From Streptomyces profundus (GTDB lineage: Bacteria; Actinomycetota; Actinomycetes; Streptomycetales; Streptomycetaceae), in the NCBI RefSeq assembly GCF_020740535.1, contig NZ_CP082362.1:3656501-3720500 (forward strand): a stretch of 64,000 bases of DNA. Reading direction: 5' to 3'. Shown here piece after piece: positions 51,329 to 60,600 of this stretch. The notes beneath the pieces were generated by a model that saw only the letters and a program-made list of their open reading frames with translations, ran no database searches and was not told where the DNA came from. The position numbers and the translations under genes were made by a program. How positions within the stretch are numbered: the first letter of the stretch is position 1; every line of letters begins with the position of its first letter.

Positions 51329-53152
51329 TCAGCGGGTCAGGAGGAGGGTGAAGAGGAGTATGAACAGGAAGACCACGCCGCTTCCGATGGCCACCATCAC
51401 CTTCTCCGGTGATTCCAACTTCGAGGCGCCCCAGCGGCGGTTGGTCTGGGTGACCCGAGCGTGGGGGTGGGGCCTGGGGTTGGGGGGTGGGGGTTCCGGG
51501 GTTGGGGGGATGGGGCGGTCGTCCCAGCCGGTCATGGGTGGGGGGGAGGAGGTTCGGGGGGGCTCCTCGGACCAGATGTGGGCGAGGAGTTCTGACAGGT
51601 GCTCGCTCGGCAGGCCGGTTCCGTCGTGGACGATGTGGGTCAGGGCCGCTCGGGCCGCCGGGTGTTCTCGGGAGAGCCGTCGCTCCTCAAGGAGGACCTC
51701 CGTCAGCTTGTCGGAGACGTCCGGCTCCTCGGCGAACGGGCGCACGGCCTGTTGGTACAGCTTCGCCACCGCGGTGGCGCGTTCGGAGTCCGTGTCGCCG
51801 AGCCACGCGTGCAGCAGGAGACGGCGGTTGAGCAGCGTCCAGCAGTAGTGGAGCCGCAGGCTCTGCGGCCAGCGCGGTTGGCGGTCCTGGATTCTGGCGA
51901 GGAGGGCCGGCAGCCCCGGGTCGCTGCCGTCCATGACGCGGACCGCTTCGAGCAGTTCCTCCGCCTCGTGGTCGTCGGGGGGCGTGCCGGCGACGGCGCG
52001 TTGTGCTCCCTCGAAGCCGAGCCAGGTCCCGGCCGGCGGGCTTGCCGGGGGCCTGGTCGGGGTCGGGGCCGGGGCGGGGTTCGGAGCCGGGGGCGGGGTG
52101 TAGGTCGGTGGCCGGGCTTCGGTACGGGGCGAGGGCGATGGCGGGGGGCTGGGGCCGCGCCGTGGGGTGGGGGAGTCGCGTCTCAGGGCCCGCTCGGCCG
52201 CCTCCAGCAGCCATGTCCGTTTGCCTCGCCCTGGGTGCTCCCGGGGCACGTGCCTGGCCAGGGTTCTGTTGACCGTCCCTGGTACGGCCTCCAGGATCCA
52301 TGCGACCAGCTCCGTGGCGACCGCGTCCGCCCGGTCGGTCCGGCCCGCGCGTGGCTTCCAGGGGTCGAGGCGGAGATGCTGATCGTTCGACGGGGGGTGG
52401 GCCGGCCAGGTGGTGAGGAAGACGAAGCGGAGCGGCTTGGCGTCGTCCGTGTCGTGGGTGGCGAACGACCAGCCCAGCGGGTGGTTCTCCAGCAGCGAGC
52501 CGAACACCCGCCACAGCCCCAGCAGGAGGGCGTGGGGTTCCCTGCCGGCGGACGGGTCCAGCACGGAGAAGCGGCGGTCCGGGTCCCGCAGGACCTCGGC
52601 CGTGAGGGCGACCAGCGCCCGGACGGTCGCCGGTTCCCGCAGCTCGTCCGCCAGCCGGTCCAACTCCTCGTCCCGGCCCAGGGTCAGCAGGTCGAGGGGG
52701 ACGGCGGGGAGGCTTCCGCGCACGATCTCGACCGGGACGTCGGCCCGCTGCCAGCGCCAGGCGTGCAGCGCGAGGCAACGGACGGTCGAGAGACCGTCCT
52801 TCCGGCCGACCAGCGCGTGGCAGATCGTGCCGGCCCTGCCGCCCGGGTCCCTGCCGAGGGTCCGGCGGCCGAGCAGCACCCTGTCGTTCCGCTCGACCCG
52901 TACCAGCCCGGGGACCGCGTTCTCCCCGGCCACCTCAAGGGTGGAGCCGAGGGAACGCTGGATCCCCCGCGCCGTGTGGTGGTCGCCCGACCAGGCGACG
53001 GCTCCGAAGCCCGTCCCGCCGGACGGATTCGCCGCGTCCCAGCGAAAGACGTACTGGTCCACCGTTTCCATCGCGTCGTCCATGCGCCCCGCGCCTCTCC
53101 CGCCGTTCGTGTCGTTCGTCTCGTTCGCGCCTGATGTCGGGCCAGGAGTCAC
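51329..53152 (-). CDS. GTPase-associated protein 1-like, tail-anchored
   Basis: 607 residues. An N-terminal globular region (about 30-325: VDQYVFRWDAANPSGGTGFG, then RVLLGRRTLGRDPGGRAG and LLLGLWRVFGSLLENHPLGWSFATHD in pieces) resembles the GAP1 N-terminal family that accompanies bacterial TRAFAC-type double GTPases. This is a pattern judgement, not a search. A Pro-rich linker (328-375), a helical domain (380-530), a second Pro-rich stretch and a final membrane helix (about 583-605, ending at residue 607) follow, so it is tail-anchored. GTG 53152 overlaps the stop of the GTPase gene (GTGA), like the other junctions; ATG 53083 is an alternative. It probably works with that GTPase at the membrane. 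Confidence 0.75.
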   Translation of the reverse strand: MTPGPTSGANETNDTNGGRGAGRMDDAMETVDQYVFRWDAANPSGGTGFGAVAWSGDHHTARGIQRSLGSTLEVAGENAVPGLVRVERNDRVLLGRRTLGRDPGGRAGTICHALVGRKDGLSTVRCLALHAWRWQRADVPVEIVRGSLPAVPLDLLTLGRDEELDRLADELREPATVRALVALTAEVLRDPDRRFSVLDPSAGREPHALLLGLWRVFGSLLENHPLGWSFATHDTDDAKPLRFVFLTTWPAHPPSNDQHLRLDPWKPRAGRTDRADAVATELVAWILEAVPGTVNRTLARHVPREHPGRGKRTWLLEAAERALRRDSPTPRRGPSPPPSPSPRTEARPPTYTPPPAPNPAPAPTPTRPPASPPAGTWLGFEGAQRAVAGTPPDDHEAEELLEAVRVMDGSDPGLPALLARIQDRQPRWPQSLRLHYCWTLLNRRLLLHAWLGDTDSERATAVAKLYQQAVRPFAEEPDVSDKLTEVLLEERRLSREHPAARAALTHIVHDGTGLPSEHLSELLAHIWSEEPPRTSSPPPMTGWDDRPIPPTPEPPPPNPRPHPHARVTQTNRRWGASKLESPEKVMVAIGSGVVFLFILLFTLLLTR

Positions 53153-55164
53153 AGGCCCACCTCCTCCGGGTCTGTCTCCTCCACCAGGCCGGCCATCGCG
53201 AGGATCGACAGCAGCGGTGTCAGGACCCGGCGGGGTGTGACCCCGTGAGGGAAGGAACCGCCGCGCTCCTGGCGGCCGGTCGCCGAGACGAAGTGCAGCG
53301 TGCATCTGGCGCTGTCGGTGAACGGCCTGAGCCAGGCGCCGCTGCCGTGGCGCCGCAGGAAGGCGTACGTCTCCTCGCTCTCGCGCCGCAGTGTCTCCTC
53401 GATCCGCCCCGTCGGCGGCGGGTTGAGGAGCCAGGACGCCACGGCCGGCTCGAAGCGGACCAGATCGCTCTTGTTGAGCACCACGGCCGACGGCGTCATC
53501 ACCAGGCCGTCGGAGCGGGGCACCCGGGAGAGCACGGCGGCGAACGCCTCGTCGCCCAGGTCGCGTTCCCTGATGCCGATGCGTTCGCGGTGCGGGTCGA
53601 GCTCGGGCAGCCGCAGCGCGCGCAGCGGGTCGACGACGAAGATGAACGCCCCCGCGCCGGCGAGGAAACGCGTCGCCTCGTCGTGCCCCGACAGATCCTC
53701 GCCGGCCAGGTCGAAGAACATCAGCGGACGGGTCTGGCCGCGCGTGGTCAGGAGCAGGCCGTCGGCGAACTGGGCGAACCGCGTCGACGCGGTTCTGGGC
53801 AGCACCTTCCCGTCGCGCAGCGGCTGGAGCCGCTCCCGCACGAAGCGTTGGTGCCATTCGGGGCTGAGGGGTTCGGCGGTGATGCCGTACGGCTCAAGGC
53901 CGCCCTGTTCGATCTCGCTCATCATCGCGGCGAGCAGGTGCGTCTTGCCGGTGAGCGAGCCGCCGACCGTGACGACGGTGAGCGGACGGCCGTTCCTCAG
54001 ATAGGGCACCGGCAGGTGGTGGTCGCCGATGCCGCTGGGGTTGGGGCAGCGCTGGAAGGCGCGGCGCAGCATGTCGTCCCGCCGCAGCTCCGCCGGTTCG
54101 TCGGCCGGGACGAACGGCTCGTACTCGCCCTGGTCGGTGGGGAGATGGAGGTTGCTCTCGTCGTAGCGGACCGGGCCGAGGCAGTAGGGGCAGAGCACCT
54201 CGGACGTCTCCCGCCGGCCGGGTCCCCGGGTTCCCTCGCCCGGCGGGCGCGGGCGCCGTTCGACGCCGAACCGGCGGCGCTTCTCCTCGACGAGCCTCGT
54301 GTACTCGCCGTTCTCGGGGGCGGCGCGGTCGCGGGTGGGCACGGGGTCGGGGTGGTTCAGCGCCCGCAGGATCTCGGCGACGGTGCGCCGCTCCGCCGAG
54401 CCGCCGGCGAAGGCGCGGGCCTCGCGCAGGGCCGTCAACTGCGGGTAGGCGCCCAGCTCGGGGGGTGGTTCGGCGGCCGGTCCCGGCTGTCCCGAGACCA
54501 CCGCGTACAGCACCCGGGCCACGCTCCAGAGGTCGTCGCGCGGGTCGCTGTGGCCGTGGCCGGCGAGCTGTTCGGGCGATGCCCAGGGGGCCTCGCCGAC
54601 CGGCTCCCTCGGGTGCCCGATCGGCACCGCGGCGTAGGGTTCGCCGAGCCTGATGCCCTGCCCGTTCCACCAGACGGTGCTGGGGGCGATGGTTCGGCAG
54701 ACATGCCCGGTGCGCTCCAACACGCGGGCGGCCACGAGCAGTTGTCCCATGGTCTCGGTCAGGCGACGGCCGCTCGGCCGGGCCGAGAGCAGGCGCGTCG
54801 CGCGTGGGGGCGGCGGCTCGTAGAGGAGGAACGGCTCCTCGGCGTCCAGGTTGTGGCCGACGACGCGGAGGAAGAGCCCCGGGTGCTCGCCGCGCTGGTG
54901 GGCCCGCTCGATCGCCACGGCCGCGTTGACCTCGTGTTCCAGCGCCTCGCGGGCGCCCAGGTCGCTTTGGGCCGAGCGGGGCAGCCGGTACTGCCGCACC
55001 ACCCAGCCCCGGCCCAGCCTGACCAGCCGGCCGACGACGGGCGCCCGGAACGGCAGCACCTTGTCCGGGCCGAACTCGGCCTTGAAACGCACCGGGCCGC
55101 CCGTCGGCGTATCGAACTCCAGGTCCTCGTGATCGAAGTCGGCTGAGCCGTCGGGGCCGTTCAC
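53149..55164 (-). CDS. Pseudokinase - zinc knuckle - TRAFAC-like GTPase fusion
   Basis: 671 residues. Residues 40-275 follow a Ser/Thr kinase plan: SPEQLAGHGHSDPRDDLWSVARVLY corresponds to the APE and D-x-W-S region (here ASPEQL and DLWSVARVLY). HRD is replaced by CRT (156-158) and DFG by GEP (about 174-176), so it is a pseudokinase. A CPYC pair (325-328) and Cys373 suggest a zinc site. The GTPase has GGSLTGKT (401-408), DLAGED (485-490), NKSD (564-567) and SATG (627-630), i.e. G1, G3, G4 and G5. GTG 55164 overlaps the upstream stop. It is the probable nucleotide switch of the operon. Confidence 0.82.
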   Translation of the reverse strand: MNGPDGSADFDHEDLEFDTPTGGPVRFKAEFGPDKVLPFRAPVVGRLVRLGRGWVVRQYRLPRSAQSDLGAREALEHEVNAAVAIERAHQRGEHPGLFLRVVGHNLDAEEPFLLYEPPPPRATRLLSARPSGRRLTETMGQLLVAARVLERTGHVCRTIAPSTVWWNGQGIRLGEPYAAVPIGHPREPVGEAPWASPEQLAGHGHSDPRDDLWSVARVLYAVVSGQPGPAAEPPPELGAYPQLTALREARAFAGGSAERRTVAEILRALNHPDPVPTRDRAAPENGEYTRLVEEKRRRFGVERRPRPPGEGTRGPGRRETSEVLCPYCLGPVRYDESNLHLPTDQGEYEPFVPADEPAELRRDDMLRRAFQRCPNPSGIGDHHLPVPYLRNGRPLTVVTVGGSLTGKTHLLAAMMSEIEQGGLEPYGITAEPLSPEWHQRFVRERLQPLRDGKVLPRTASTRFAQFADGLLLTTRGQTRPLMFFDLAGEDLSGHDEATRFLAGAGAFIFVVDPLRALRLPELDPHRERIGIRERDLGDEAFAAVLSRVPRSDGLVMTPSAVVLNKSDLVRFEPAVASWLLNPPPTGRIEETLRRESEETYAFLRRHGSGAWLRPFTDSARCTLHFVSATGRQERGGSFPHGVTPRRVLTPLLSILAMAGLVEETDPEEVGL

Positions 55165-57677
55165 CACGTGGGTCCTTCCGATTCGCCGCGGGGGGTGCCG
55201 ACCGCGCCCCGGCGCAGCGGCAACAGCCGCACCACGCCGGTGAACCGTCCGCTCCTGGTCCAGACGACGTCCTCCCCCGCGGTGTCCCAGCCGGCCGGCC
55301 AGCCCCGGTCGTCGCGCCGCACCGAGGCGGGGGCGAAGCAGACGCGGCGCGCGGCGGTGGGGTCGCGGGAGAGGGCGTTGCGGTGGGCGCGGGTGGACAG
55401 CGGCCGGCCCTCCGTCTCGGCGCGGGCGGCCACCATGGCCCTCGCCGACTCGTCGTTGAGGCCGAACAGGGCGGCCGGGCCCGGGCGTTGCCCCGAGTTG
55501 GGCAGGAACGCCGGCGGGGGCGCCGGATCGTCGGCGAGACGCTGGGTCTCCTCGTTCAGCAGCGCGGTCATCCGCTGGTGGACGGCCCCGGTGTCGAAGT
55601 CGTCGGGCGCGGCCTCCAGGGCGCCCCACAGTCCGCCCAGCACATGGACGGTGCCCGCGGTGAGGTCGCCCGCCAGGGTCTCGACGAGCGCCTTGCCGCC
55701 GTCGCCGGTCTCGCGGCGCAGCCAGCGGGGCACCGGCGCCTCGCCGCCCACCGGCTCGGGCGCCGGGTCCGTCCCCTGGCCCTGGACGGTCCAGTCGTCG
55801 TCCAGGCGGTCCCAGCTGTCCCAGTCGGACGATCCGGGGCCGCCGTCCTGGGCCCCGACGTCGCCGCGGTCGCCGGCCGTGTGGCCGTCCTCGGCGTCCC
55901 AACCCCCGTGCCCGCCCGGGTCGGTGGCCCAGTCGTCGGCGTCCGCCGCCCAGCCGGGGTCGGGGGGTTCCCCCTGGTCCCGGTCTTCGTGGCGGTCCGT
56001 CCGGCGTGTGTCGGCCATGGCGTGCCGCTCCGCGGTGTCCGCCATGGTGCGCAGGGTCCGTCCCACGCTGTCGGCGGTGGCGGCGCAGTACTCCCTGGCG
56101 TCGTGGAGGAACCAGTCCCTGATGGCCGCCTCGGTCAGCACATCGGCGATCGCCCGCCGCCAGCCGCCGGCCCGCTCGGCGGCGGTGGCCTCCCACCAGT
56201 CCTCGACCGCCCTGGTCCACCAGCGTTGCCCGAGGAACACCAGGCCGGCGATCGACAGCAGCAGCGTGAGGCCCGCGAGCAGGGCCGGCGGGCCGAGCAG
56301 CTGCCCGAGCAACGCGCCGGCCAGGCCGCCGGCGAGCCCGCCGGCCAGCCGGCCCTCCGTGCCCACCACGCCGCCGTCCGTGCCGCCGTCGGTGTCGCGG
56401 TTGGGGCGTCGGCGCACGAGGAAAGCCGCCAGACCGGCGCAGGCCAGGCCCATCGCCGGGCCGAGGAGCCAGCCGGCCCCCGGCCACAGCCCGGCGAGCA
56501 GGGCCACCGCCCCGCTCTCGGCGGCGTTGACCCGGGGGTTGGGCGAGCCGAGCGGGAAGGGCTGGGGGCGCCGCAGCTCCCCCCGTTCCTCCGCCGGGCA
56601 CGCCTCGTCGAGGTCGGGAATCCGGGCGGCGCTGCCGGTCGGGTAGGCGCGCTGCGCGAGCGCGGCCAGCCGCGCCGCGGCGGACCGCAGCGACACCCCA
56701 CGGCGCAGATGGCCCTCGGTGTAGGAGCGCAGCGCCGGCCCCACGGGCTCGCGGGAGCCCTCGGCCGAGTCGGGCAGGTTGATGCCGAGATGGAACAGGC
56801 GTTCCCGCTGGTCGGCCCTGGCCTCGTCGGTGTCGCCTCGCCGCAACGCCTCGACGGCCGACCTCTGGTAGGCGTCGAGGGTGTCCACCAACTCCCAGAT
56901 CCTGGTGGGCAGATCGACCTGCCGCACCGCGCCGGTGAACGGCGCCAGGGGATGTCGGACCACGTCGAAGGAGTCCTGGGCGGCGGTCAGCGCGGCGCCG
57001 CACGCCTCGTGCCGATCCCGGAGCTCCCCCACGAGCCAGGGGTGTCCGGCGAGGCTCCCCGGCACCTCCTGGCCCACCAGGGGAGCCAGTGGGGCTGGCG
57101 CGTCACCGAGGGCGCCGGTCACAAAGGCCGCGACCGGGGTCTCCTGGCCGACCAGCCGTTCGACGGCCTCCCGCCAGACCCGCCCCCGGGCGGCCACCGA
57201 GAGGGACTGCTCCAGCACGTCGAGCGCGAGCACCGCCACGCCCTCGGCGATCTGCGCCAGCGCGTCCAGCACGGCGTCGAACACCTCGGGTTCGGCGAGC
57301 AGGTCGATCAGCGGGCGAAGCGCGTCGCCCATCGCGATATGGCTGTCGCCGCAGGTCGGATCGGGCACCCACACCACCCCGGCGCTCGGGGGACGCAGCG
57401 GCATGGGGCGGCGGAGCAGGGCGGGCGCGAGCCGGCCGGCGGGAGGGGGCTCGTCGGCGGGCTCGCCGGTGTCGTCGGGGGCGCCGACGGCCACGCAGAG
57501 GGTGGGGACCGCGTCATGGGCCAGCAGATCCTCGTAGAGACGCTCGTGGCTTGGGAGTTCGGCGAAGGAGTCCAGCACCAGGAACCGGTCCGTCTCCCGC
57601 TGCCGCGCCTCGGCCACGGCCGCCACGGCGAGCGCGTGGCCGCCGCGCAGGTCGAGACGGTGGATCGGGATCGTCAC
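55161..57677 (-). CDS. Large membrane protein of unknown function in the GTPase operon
   Basis: 838 residues. I recognise no family. The N-terminal 380 residues look soluble, with an alpha/beta start (VTIPIHRLDLRGGHALAVAAVA) and FLVLDSFAELPSHERLYEDLL. Residues 387-422 and 446-483 are hydrophobic and could make two helical hairpins. They are followed by an Asp/Trp-rich disordered stretch (DDWATDPGG, WDSWDRLDDDW) and a final soluble part ending GPTW. With both ends likely cytoplasmic it could be a membrane platform for the tubulin-like and GTPase proteins. GTG 57677 overlaps the tubulin-like stop, and its own stop overlaps the GTPase start. Confidence 0.75.
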   Translation of the reverse strand: MTIPIHRLDLRGGHALAVAAVAEARQRETDRFLVLDSFAELPSHERLYEDLLAHDAVPTLCVAVGAPDDTGEPADEPPPAGRLAPALLRRPMPLRPPSAGVVWVPDPTCGDSHIAMGDALRPLIDLLAEPEVFDAVLDALAQIAEGVAVLALDVLEQSLSVAARGRVWREAVERLVGQETPVAAFVTGALGDAPAPLAPLVGQEVPGSLAGHPWLVGELRDRHEACGAALTAAQDSFDVVRHPLAPFTGAVRQVDLPTRIWELVDTLDAYQRSAVEALRRGDTDEARADQRERLFHLGINLPDSAEGSREPVGPALRSYTEGHLRRGVSLRSAAARLAALAQRAYPTGSAARIPDLDEACPAEERGELRRPQPFPLGSPNPRVNAAESGAVALLAGLWPGAGWLLGPAMGLACAGLAAFLVRRRPNRDTDGGTDGGVVGTEGRLAGGLAGGLAGALLGQLLGPPALLAGLTLLLSIAGLVFLGQRWWTRAVEDWWEATAAERAGGWRRAIADVLTEAAIRDWFLHDAREYCAATADSVGRTLRTMADTAERHAMADTRRTDRHEDRDQGEPPDPGWAADADDWATDPGGHGGWDAEDGHTAGDRGDVGAQDGGPGSSDWDSWDRLDDDWTVQGQGTDPAPEPVGGEAPVPRWLRRETGDGGKALVETLAGDLTAGTVHVLGGLWGALEAAPDDFDTGAVHQRMTALLNEETQRLADDPAPPPAFLPNSGQRPGPAALFGLNDESARAMVAARAETEGRPLSTRAHRNALSRDPTAARRVCFAPASVRRDDRGWPAGWDTAGEDVVWTRSGRFTGVVRLLPLRRGAVGTPRGESEGPTW

Positions 57678-60600
57678 GAGGCTTCCTCCCTGGTGCCACC
57701 CGCGCTGTCGTCCAGCGGCTCGTCGTCGGCGAGGCGGTCGGTGAAGGGGGCGTCGGCGGACCACTCGTCGGCGGACCGCTCGTCGTCGGACCACTCGTCG
57801 GTGGACCGGCGGTAGGCGGAGCGGTCGTGGGTGGAGCGGTCGTGGGCGGAGCGGTCGTGGGTGGGTCGCTCCTTCCCCAGGCCGGCGCGGGGGGCGGACG
57901 GCGGACGGCCTGGCTCCGGGCCCTCGACGTCCTCCTGCCACTCTTCTTCCGCTTCCGCCCGCCGCCGCCGTCCCTGTTCCTCCCCCTGCCACTCGTCCTG
58001 CCACCGCTGCCGTGGCCGCTGCTGCTGCTGCGGCGGCCGGCCCCGGCCCCCGTGGTCGTCGTGGTCGTCGCGGTCGTCGCGGTCGTCCTCGGGAAGGTGC
58101 TCGTGGGGTCGGTGCTCGTGCGGGGTGAACGCCCGGCCGCCGTAGCCGTTGGGGGACCCGTCCGCCTCGGTGGCGCGGCGCGGCCGGCCACGGCCAGCGG
58201 CCTGGCCGCGCTTCTTCCGGTCCGCGGCGCGCAACAGCTCCCACAGCGATCTGCGGGTCGCCTTCTTGACCCCGGGGAAGGGCAGTTGGAGGGCGCCCTC
58301 GAAGGTCTCGGCCCAGAAGTGGCGCGTCGGCGCGAGCCACGACTCGCCCTCCTCGCCCCGCTCCTCGGCCAACTCCTGGATCAGCGCGTGCTGTTCGGGC
58401 GCGACCTCGTGGACCAGCAGCTGGAAGAGCGGCGACGGCGCCACCGGCGACTTCGTCAGCCCGTTCGGCTGGGCCCGCATCAGCTGCTCGCAGACCTCGT
58501 CGACGATCTGGCCCTCGTCCAGCAGCGCGAAGCGTTCGTAGGCCCGCAGCAGGTTTACCCAGCTGGAGACCCCGTCCTCCGCCTCGTCCAGTTCGAGGGT
58601 CATCGTCGCGTCCCCGCCGTCCTGGAGCCGGAACCTGAGGGCGCTGGGGGAGGCCGGGTCGCCACGCCAGGTGACCTGGCCGTTCCAGACCATGCACAGC
58701 AGCCGGTGGAGGATGCGCTTTCGGTCCTCCTCCGTGCTCGCCAGCCAGTCGTCCTCGTAGCCGAGCCGCTGCCGCCAGTCGAGGGCGTCCTCCGGGCTGG
58801 CCTCGTCCCTGGCCTCCGCCCAGAGGCGCAGCACCTTGCCGACCTCCGAGATGTCCGTGAGGCTCATCCCGCTGCGGAACAGCACCACGGTGATGGAGTC
58901 CGTCGGCACCGCCCGGAACTCGATGGTCTGGCCCGGTTCCCTCGGCAGGCTCAGCGCCTGCCCGAGATAGCGCTCGGCCCGCGTCAACGCCTGGGTCGAC
59001 GGGTGCACGATGAGGATCTTCAGCGGCCCGTTGCCGTCCGGCACGAAGCCGACCGACAGCAGTCCGGCCAGCTGCGAACGGAACTGCGCCAGCCACAGCT
59101 CGTCGACGACGGAGCCCATCTCCACCTCGCCCGCCGCCGCCAGCAGCAGCTCGCCGAGGGACGGCAGCAGGGGCCGCTCGTCGACCACGCTCGGCTCGGT
59201 GAAGAGCCGCTTCACGCGCCCCTCGATGACCTGCTTGACCTCCCTGACCGCCTCGCGCGGCGACCGGCGCACCAGGTCGAGGGAGCGCTGCCAGGTGGTC
59301 GGCTCGATCATGCGCTCCAGCAGCCCCGCCGAGTCCGAGCCCTCGGGGAGCCCGTACTGCTGCATCAGCCGCTCGAAGACCGCGTCGTAGAAGGAGCGGA
59401 GCGAGTCCTGCGGGGGCAGCAGATAGGAGACGCCCTTGCGGTCGTCCCGGTAGAGCTCCTTGCGCCGGTCGGCGAAGATCCGGCCCTCCTCGTCCTCGTG
59501 GGCCATGAGGGCCCTGACGAGCTCGCCGACCTCCCGCATGGCCCTGCCCAACTGCGGGCGCCAGCGGATCTCGTACTCCTTCCACGCCGCGTGCCACAGC
59601 TGGTTGGCCCGGTAGCGGTACCACGCGTTCTGCTCGGCGACGCACGTCTGGACGTCCGCGTCGCCCCAGCGGGCCGGGGTGATGCCGCCGAGGCTCCGGC
59701 GGATCGGCGGCACGCTCGGCGGGGCGAACTGCACGTTCTTGGGCCGCTCCGGCTGGTTGCGCCGGTTGTCGAGCATCCCGACGAGGCCGGCCTGGGCGAC
59801 CCGTTCCTCGTGATCGGGCATCCCGGTCAGCACCTTCTCCAGCCGGAAGGGCCCGAGTTGGGGGAGCGCCCCCCGGACGGCCGCCGCCGGGCGGAACTCC
59901 TCCACCAGCCGGGGCATGTCCCGGCTGAGGTCGTGTTCGAGGCGGCGCAGCGCGTCCTCCATGTCGTCCTGGCGGTCGCGCAGCGCCTGCCCGATCGCCC
60001 GGCCGCCCCTGGGCAGCGGGTCGGGGTCGGCGACCGAGCGCGGCTCGCGTTCCCACAGCGGGCCGATGCCGGCGTTCCGGAACATCTCGGTGACGCGGCG
60101 GGCGCCCTCGGCGCTGGGGCGGCGGGCCGCCTCGGCCATGTCCCGGACGCCGGCGGCGAGCAGCCGGCCCGCCACGATCTCGGCGAGGTCGTCGACGGGC
60201 ACGGTCAGGGACGCGGCCAGGCTGGTGGACATGCCCCGGTGGCCGATGCCCGAGCGGGACGGAGTGGCCCGCTCGACCGCCTTGTTGACGAAGCTGGCGG
60301 CGAACGACTGGTAGTCGCCCTCCGCCCGGCCGCTGGCCCGGTCGTCGCCGAGCTCGGTGCCGATCAGCGACATCACGATGGCGCTGATGGAGCGGCGCAG
60401 GTCCTCGGGCTGGAGGCCGACCGGCCGGCCGAACAGGATCGCGGTCTGCATGGTCGAGGGGCGCAGGTTGACCAGTCCGCCGCCGGGGAAGCGCACCCCG
60501 GCCCCGCTCGGCTGGATCACGTCCCCGAACTGCTCGGGGGCGTCGGGCGCGTTCTGGCTGTCGACCAGCCGGGAGATGTCCACCAGCGCGCGGCTGGCGT

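Noticed and set aside
53134..57815. Long plus-strand open frames opposite the GTPase and membrane-protein genes (670 and 810 codons)
   Set aside because: They are antisense to genes with clear motifs and tight overlaps, have low-complexity His/Arg/Gln-rich translations and no ribosome sites. They result from GC-biased third positions.
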